A stretch of 8,522 bases of DNA from DASYGT01 sp035999365 (GTDB taxonomy: Bacteria > Actinomycetota > Actinomycetes > Mycobacteriales > Jatrophihabitantaceae), in contig DASYGT010000039.1 of assembly GCA_035999365.1 (NCBI GenBank), positions 1-8,522 on the forward strand, read 5' to 3'. Of the stretch, positions 5,915 through 8,522 are shown in pieces. A program made the position numbers and the translations under genes. The notes beneath the pieces were generated by a model. The model was not told the DNA's origin. It searched no databases and saw only the letters and a list, made by a program, of their open reading frames with translations. Each line of letters begins with the position of its first letter. Within the stretch, counting starts at the first letter, position 1.

Positions 5915-6118
5915 ATGCAGTTCAGCACTCTCGCGCGCGTGGCGTTGGTCAGCTTCGGCGCGGCCATGACGGTTGGCCTGGGAGCTGGCGTCGCGACCGC
6001 CGCTCAGACCGATCCGCCCGCTTGTGAGGCGACCGCGACCAGCAGCAGTTGTGTGCCATTCCCGCCGGACATCACCTCTGTTGAAGGGATCGATATCTGC
6101 GAGTTGTTCGACTGCTGA
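5915..6118 (+). CDS. Small secreted protein with four cysteines, unknown function
   Basis: The ATG at 5915 follows TGGAGA with a normal gap and opens a 67-residue frame. Residues 1-29 are a clear Sec signal peptide: a short polar start (MQFSTLARV), a hydrophobic core and a likely cleavage site after ATA-A before QTDPP. The mature peptide is only about 38 residues and contains four cysteines in two pairs: PAC and SSC near its start, DIC and FDC at its end. This could form two disulfides or a metal site. Proline and acidic residues are frequent. I do not recognise the family; many actinobacteria encode such short exported proteins. It converges on the cupredoxin cluster and is isolated from the desaturase operon by the 5776-5829 hairpin. 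Confidence 0.75.
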   Translation: MQFSTLARVALVSFGAAMTVGLGAGVATAAQTDPPACEATATSSSCVPFPPDITSVEGIDICELFDC

Positions 6119-6130
6119 GCAACCACACAC

Positions 6131-6197
6131 AAAAACCCGTTGATCAAAGTAGCGATCTGGTCGATAGGCGACCACGGACCTACTTTGATCAACGGGT
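6131..6197 (-). terminator. Terminator of the ferritin-like/cupredoxin operon with perfect 18-bp stem
   Basis: ACCCGTTGATCAAAGTAG (6135-6152) and its exact reverse complement (6180-6197) form a perfect 18-bp stem. The 27-base loop contains a second 6-bp stem, TGGTCG/CGACCA (6158-6163 and 6169-6174). On the - strand the stem is followed directly by five T residues (6135-6131), as in an intrinsic terminator. It begins 9 bases after the stop of the cupredoxin gene. On the + strand it lies 16 bases past the secreted-protein stop and may stop that transcript too, but without a T-run. Confidence 0.85.
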
Positions 6198-6206
6198 GTT
6201 GTGGGG

Positions 6207-6587
6207 CTACTGAACGACGACCTTGGCGGTCATGTACTGGTGGATCGAGCAGATGTAGCTGTACGTACCGGCCTTGTTGAAGGTGAACGAGTACGTGCCG
6301 CCGCTGCTCAGATCGCTGGACTTGAAGCTCTTGTCTCCGGCCGTCACGTTGTGATTGGCCGTGTCGTCGAAGATCCAGGTCACCTTCGCGCCCGTCTTGA
6401 CGGTGATCGTCGAAGGGTTGAACGAGAAGTTCTTGACGTGCACCGTCGAGGCACCGGTGGTGGCGGGAGGGGCACTGCCGCCACCACCGGTGGACTTCGT
6501 CGAGCTGCTGCACGCCGCCGTTGCCAGGCAAAGCACGGCACTACCGGCCAGGATGGTGACGCGTGCGGTTCTCATGTGCTGCAGCAT
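6207..6587 (-). CDS. Cupredoxin lipoprotein (type-1 copper protein)
   Basis: The 126-residue protein has a lipoprotein signal ending LATAAC, with C26 as the lipidated residue. A Ser/Thr/Gly linker (27-47) leads to a plastocyanin/amicyanin-like beta-barrel (48-126). The type-1 copper ligands are present: H79 in NHNVT, then C113, H116 and M119 in CSIHQYM. It should shuttle single electrons or carry copper at the outer face of the cytoplasmic membrane. The ATG at 6587 lies 5 bases after the TAA of the ferritin-like gene, so it is the last gene of the operon, and GGGA in the end of that gene can serve as ribosome site. An ATG at 6575 is an alternative. It is clearly paralogous to the truncated cupredoxin at the right edge. 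Confidence 0.92.
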   Translation of the reverse strand: MLQHMRTARVTILAGSAVLCLATAACSSSTKSTGGGGSAPPATTGASTVHVKNFSFNPSTITVKTGAKVTWIFDDTANHNVTAGDKSFKSSDLSSGGTYSFTFNKAGTYSYICSIHQYMTAKVVVQ

Positions 6588-6592
6588 CGCAC

Positions 6593-7393
6593 TTATCCCG
6601 TGAACGCGCTGGGCTGAACTGCGTTCGACGTACCGATGAAGGACACCGGCACCGGGTACTCGCCGAGCACGAAGCTGAGGATCGCCGCGTGCATCGTCTC
6701 GACCGGCTGGATCGTCGCTGCCGTCATGATGCCGCCCGCATCCGAAACGTTCTCGGTGGCGAACGTGTAGGTCGCGGCAGCGGCGTTCTCGAGGTTCAGC
6801 GCGAGCTTCGCAACGTCCGGCACCGACTTGGCCGCCTGAAGCATGGCCACCTGGCCCTGCGTGATGGTCAGGGGTGCCCCGGTGATGGCGGGCTTACCGG
6901 CTTTCTGCAGCACGCCGTTCCACGCCTGAGCGTGGTCCTTGTGCTGCGCCATCGCCGTCTGCACGAAGGTGGCGACGGCTGGCGGGACGGTGCCCAGCTG
7001 GCCCTTGCCTGCCATCGTCAATGCACCCTGATACGCGGTCACGGCCAGGTTCTCTAGCGCCGCCGCCAAAGCGACGACCTTGAGGTCGCCGGTGTAGGTG
7101 GCACCCTTCGCTCCCGCTCCCGCCGCCGTGGATGAACCCGTGCTGGTCGAGGACTTCGAACTCGAGCACGCTGCGATTGAGCCCAAGGCGACCGCACCGC
7201 CCATCCCGAGTAGGAAGGTCCGCCGAGCAGCGGGCTTGCGGCTGATGTCGGCCAGGTTCGCGGAGAACTCGTCGAGCGTCTTGTGGACGCTCGGGAAGGT
7301 CTCCTTGTGCAGCATGTCGAGCTCGGCCGTCATCGACCCGAGTTCGGCCTCGCTGATCGCCATGTCACGCGTGTCGCGTTCGCGCCTGCGCAT
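6593..7393 (-). CDS. Ferritin-like Tat lipoprotein (second of two paralogues)
   Basis: The protein is about 266 residues from ATG 7393. A polar N-terminal part of some 55 residues precedes a twin-arginine signal (R57-R58-T-F-L-L) with a hydrophobic core and an ideal lipobox IAAC (C76). A Ser/Gly/Ala linker follows, then a four-helix ferritin-like domain of the Ferritin_2 type. Metal-ligand candidates are E114 (ALENLAVTAY), H151-K-D-H154, E202 (NLENAAAATY) and E232-T-M-H235. Tat export suggests folding, probably with metal, before crossing the membrane. The start region reads GTGATG: TGA of the preceding gene overlaps ATG by one base, and a GTG at 7396 is the alternative. The product may oxidise or store iron or another metal at the membrane; the substrate is unknown. 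Confidence 0.85.
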   Translation of the reverse strand: MRRRERDTRDMAISEAELGSMTAELDMLHKETFPSVHKTLDEFSANLADISRKPAARRTFLLGMGGAVALGSIAACSSSKSSTSTGSSTAAGAGAKGATYTGDLKVVALAAALENLAVTAYQGALTMAGKGQLGTVPPAVATFVQTAMAQHKDHAQAWNGVLQKAGKPAITGAPLTITQGQVAMLQAAKSVPDVAKLALNLENAAAATYTFATENVSDAGGIMTAATIQPVETMHAAILSFVLGEYPVPVSFIGTSNAVQPSAFTG

Positions 7394-8196
7394 CACTGCA
7401 CCGCACCTTCTGCCACCGGGGCGGCGTTCGTCGTCGGGAAGAAGCTGTCGGGGAATCCGACGCTGCCCGCTGCGGCAGGAAGCTTCGCGGCGTCCGGCGG
7501 CAACGCGATCAGCTGCGGAGCGCCACCCTTGAGCAGCGCCTGCACCGCAAGGAGGATCGCCTTGTGCTGCGCCTCGACACCCGCGACTGACGCGAACAGG
7601 CCGCGCAGATCACTCGTGCTGACCAGACCGACGTCCTTGACGTAGGTCTCGGCGGCGATGTCCTCAAGCGTGATCGCGAGCGACACCACATCGAGAGCGC
7701 CCTTGATCTTGCCCGCGGCCTGCTGGACGACGGGCGTGTACTTCGGGTCCGTCGCCGTCTGGGCCTTGCCGCCGAGCTTCGTGACGGCCGCGTTGAACGC
7801 CTGCCCGTGCTCGGTGTGCTGCTGCATCGTCTTCTTGGCAAAGGCCTTGACGACACCGTTGGCGCTGCTGCCGCCGATAAACGGCAGCGTCAGCGCGGTC
7901 TTGTACGTGAAGACGGCGAGATTCTCCAAGCCGGCAGCGGTCTGCAGCGCCATGATGTCCTGTGCGCTCGCGGCCGAAGCCGGCGAGGCAAAGGCGAAGG
8001 CCGCCGCACCCAGTGCGCCGGCGCCGAGGATTGCCGCCCCGGCTCGCAGGTCGTGCCGCGACTCGTAGCGCGACTCGCGCGCTGCGTCCACGTACGCGTT
8101 GAGGTCGCGACGCGCGCCGCGCATCGCGTCTGATTGCAGGTCGTCAGATTCCACAAGCAATTCGCGGAACCCGCGTTCGTCTACTTTTTCGTCCAC
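7393..8196 (-). CDS. Membrane-anchored or exported ferritin-like protein (first of two paralogues)
   Basis: From GTG 8196 the protein has 267 residues. A charged N-terminal tail of about 49 residues precedes a hydrophobic Ala/Gly-rich segment at about 50-78 ending ASPASAASA, which may be a cleavable signal or a membrane anchor. No twin arginine is seen. The following ferritin-like four-helix domain has E91 (GLENLAVFTY), H127-T-E-H130, E178 (TLEDIAAETY) and E208-A-Q-H211, aligned position for position with the next gene's product. A Pro/Phe-rich tail (about 241-267) is unlike its paralogue. GGAAGG, with AAGG six bases upstream, supports GTG 8196; a TTG at 8229 is less likely. It is translationally coupled to the following gene. 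Confidence 0.83.
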   Translation of the reverse strand: MDEKVDERGFRELLVESDDLQSDAMRGARRDLNAYVDAARESRYESRHDLRAGAAILGAGALGAAAFAFASPASAASAQDIMALQTAAGLENLAVFTYKTALTLPFIGGSSANGVVKAFAKKTMQQHTEHGQAFNAAVTKLGGKAQTATDPKYTPVVQQAAGKIKGALDVVSLAITLEDIAAETYVKDVGLVSTSDLRGLFASVAGVEAQHKAILLAVQALLKGGAPQLIALPPDAAKLPAAAGSVGFPDSFFPTTNAAPVAEGAVQ

Positions 8197-8229
8197 CGGC
8201 CACCTTCCAGATTCGGGACGGTAGGCCAA

Positions 8230-8285
8230 CGGCCGCCCGCTCGATCAGCTCTGTCAGTGGGTGTTCGCCGCTCGAGGGGCGGCCG
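8230..8285 (-). terminator. Hairpin between the truncated cupredoxin and the ferritin-like genes
   Basis: GGCCGCCC-G-CTCGA (8231-8244) pairs with TCGAGGGGCGGCC (8272-8284), leaving one bulged G and a 27-base loop; C8230/G8285 adds one pair. On the - strand it lies 28 bases after the cupredoxin stop and before the ribosome site of the ferritin-like gene. No T-run follows, so it could partly terminate the cupredoxin message, act as a processing site, or protect a 3' end. Confidence 0.5.
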
Positions 8286-8312
8286 GTTTCAGGACCAGGA
8301 AGAAATCTTTCG

Positions 8313-8522
8313 CTACTTGACGACGACCGTTGCCTTCATCCGTGGGTGTATCGAGCACATGTAGCTGTACGTGCCCGCCTTCGGGAAGGTGAAGCTGAAC
8401 TTCGCACCGTTGTTCAGGTCGTTGGACGAGAAGGAGTTGTCCGACGACGTCACGTTGTGGCTGATCGAATCATCGAACTCCCAGGTGACCCGAGTTCCCA
8501 CCGACACGGTCACCGTGCTGGG
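8313..8522 (-). CDS. Second cupredoxin, C-terminal part (5' end outside the window)
   Basis: The frame is open from the right edge to TAG at 8315-8313, giving the last 69 residues. The fragment aligns along its whole length with the cupredoxin at 6207-6587: PSTVTV, VTWEFDD, SHNVT, GTYSYMCSIH and a terminal VVVK. The copper ligands His (in SHNVT), Cys, His and Met (CSIHPRM) are all present. The N-terminus, and so any signal peptide or lipobox, is not visible. It lies 116 bases upstream of the ferritin-like gene on the same strand and may belong to the same transcription unit. Confidence 0.88.
   Translation of the reverse strand, partial: PSTVTVSVGTRVTWEFDDSISHNVTSSDNSFSSNDLNNGAKFSFTFPKAGTYSYMCSIHPRMKATVVVK

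Noticed and set aside
6131..6204. Reading the 18-bp inverted repeat as a miniature transposable element
   Set aside because: No flanking target-site duplication is visible, only one copy is in the window, and the T-run and position after a stop codon explain it as a terminator. A genome-wide copy search could reopen this.
8197..8229. TTG start at 8229 for the first ferritin-like protein
   Set aside because: The GTG at 8196 has AAGG at a good distance; TTG is a rarer start with no ribosome site, and the extra 11 residues add nothing recognisable.

Overview
The window is high-GC DNA with actinobacterial gene content and reads as a chromosomal segment of a member of the Mycobacteriales (Mycobacterium, Gordonia, Williamsia or Rhodococcus type). 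The supporting signs are oligoribonuclease next to tRNA-His, an MPT63-like secreted domain, a DesA3/Rv3230c-type acyl-CoA desaturase pair, and frequent GTG starts, some with leaderless-looking -10 elements. No phage, insertion sequence or CRISPR is visible. The genus cannot be fixed from this sequence alone.

Left part (1-2443). A truncated + strand gene ends at 265; it resembles the C-terminus of N,N-dimethylformamidase large-subunit-like proteins. tRNA-Lys(CTT), a membrane protein joining a SHOCT motif to an MPT63-like domain, tRNA-His(GTG) and oligoribonuclease (orn) all follow on the - strand. A pterin-4a-carbinolamine dehydratase gene diverges from orn.

Middle part (2440-5829). A FabR/DesT-like TetR repressor (- strand) diverges from a + strand operon. 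The operon encodes a ferredoxin-NAD(P)H oxidoreductase, a membrane acyl-CoA desaturase with three histidine boxes, and a 64-residue protein of unknown role. An 18-bp palindrome resembling the DesT/FabR operator sits just downstream of a TTGACA promoter. This suggests that the regulator adjusts unsaturated acyl chain synthesis to membrane or acyl-CoA state. A large hairpin closes the operon.

Right part (5915-8522). A tiny secreted four-cysteine protein (+) converges on a - strand cluster. In transcription order the cluster holds a truncated cupredoxin, a membrane-anchored ferritin-like protein, a second ferritin-like Tat lipoprotein, and a cupredoxin lipoprotein. It ends at a terminator with a perfect 18-bp stem. 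The last three genes overlap or nearly touch, so they are probably one operon.

The two ferritin-like proteins are paralogues that share a His-x-x-His where classical ferritins have Glu-x-x-His. The two cupredoxins are also paralogues, with intact type-1 copper ligands. Together they look like a cell-envelope copper/iron redox module of unknown function, which is the most interesting part of the window.
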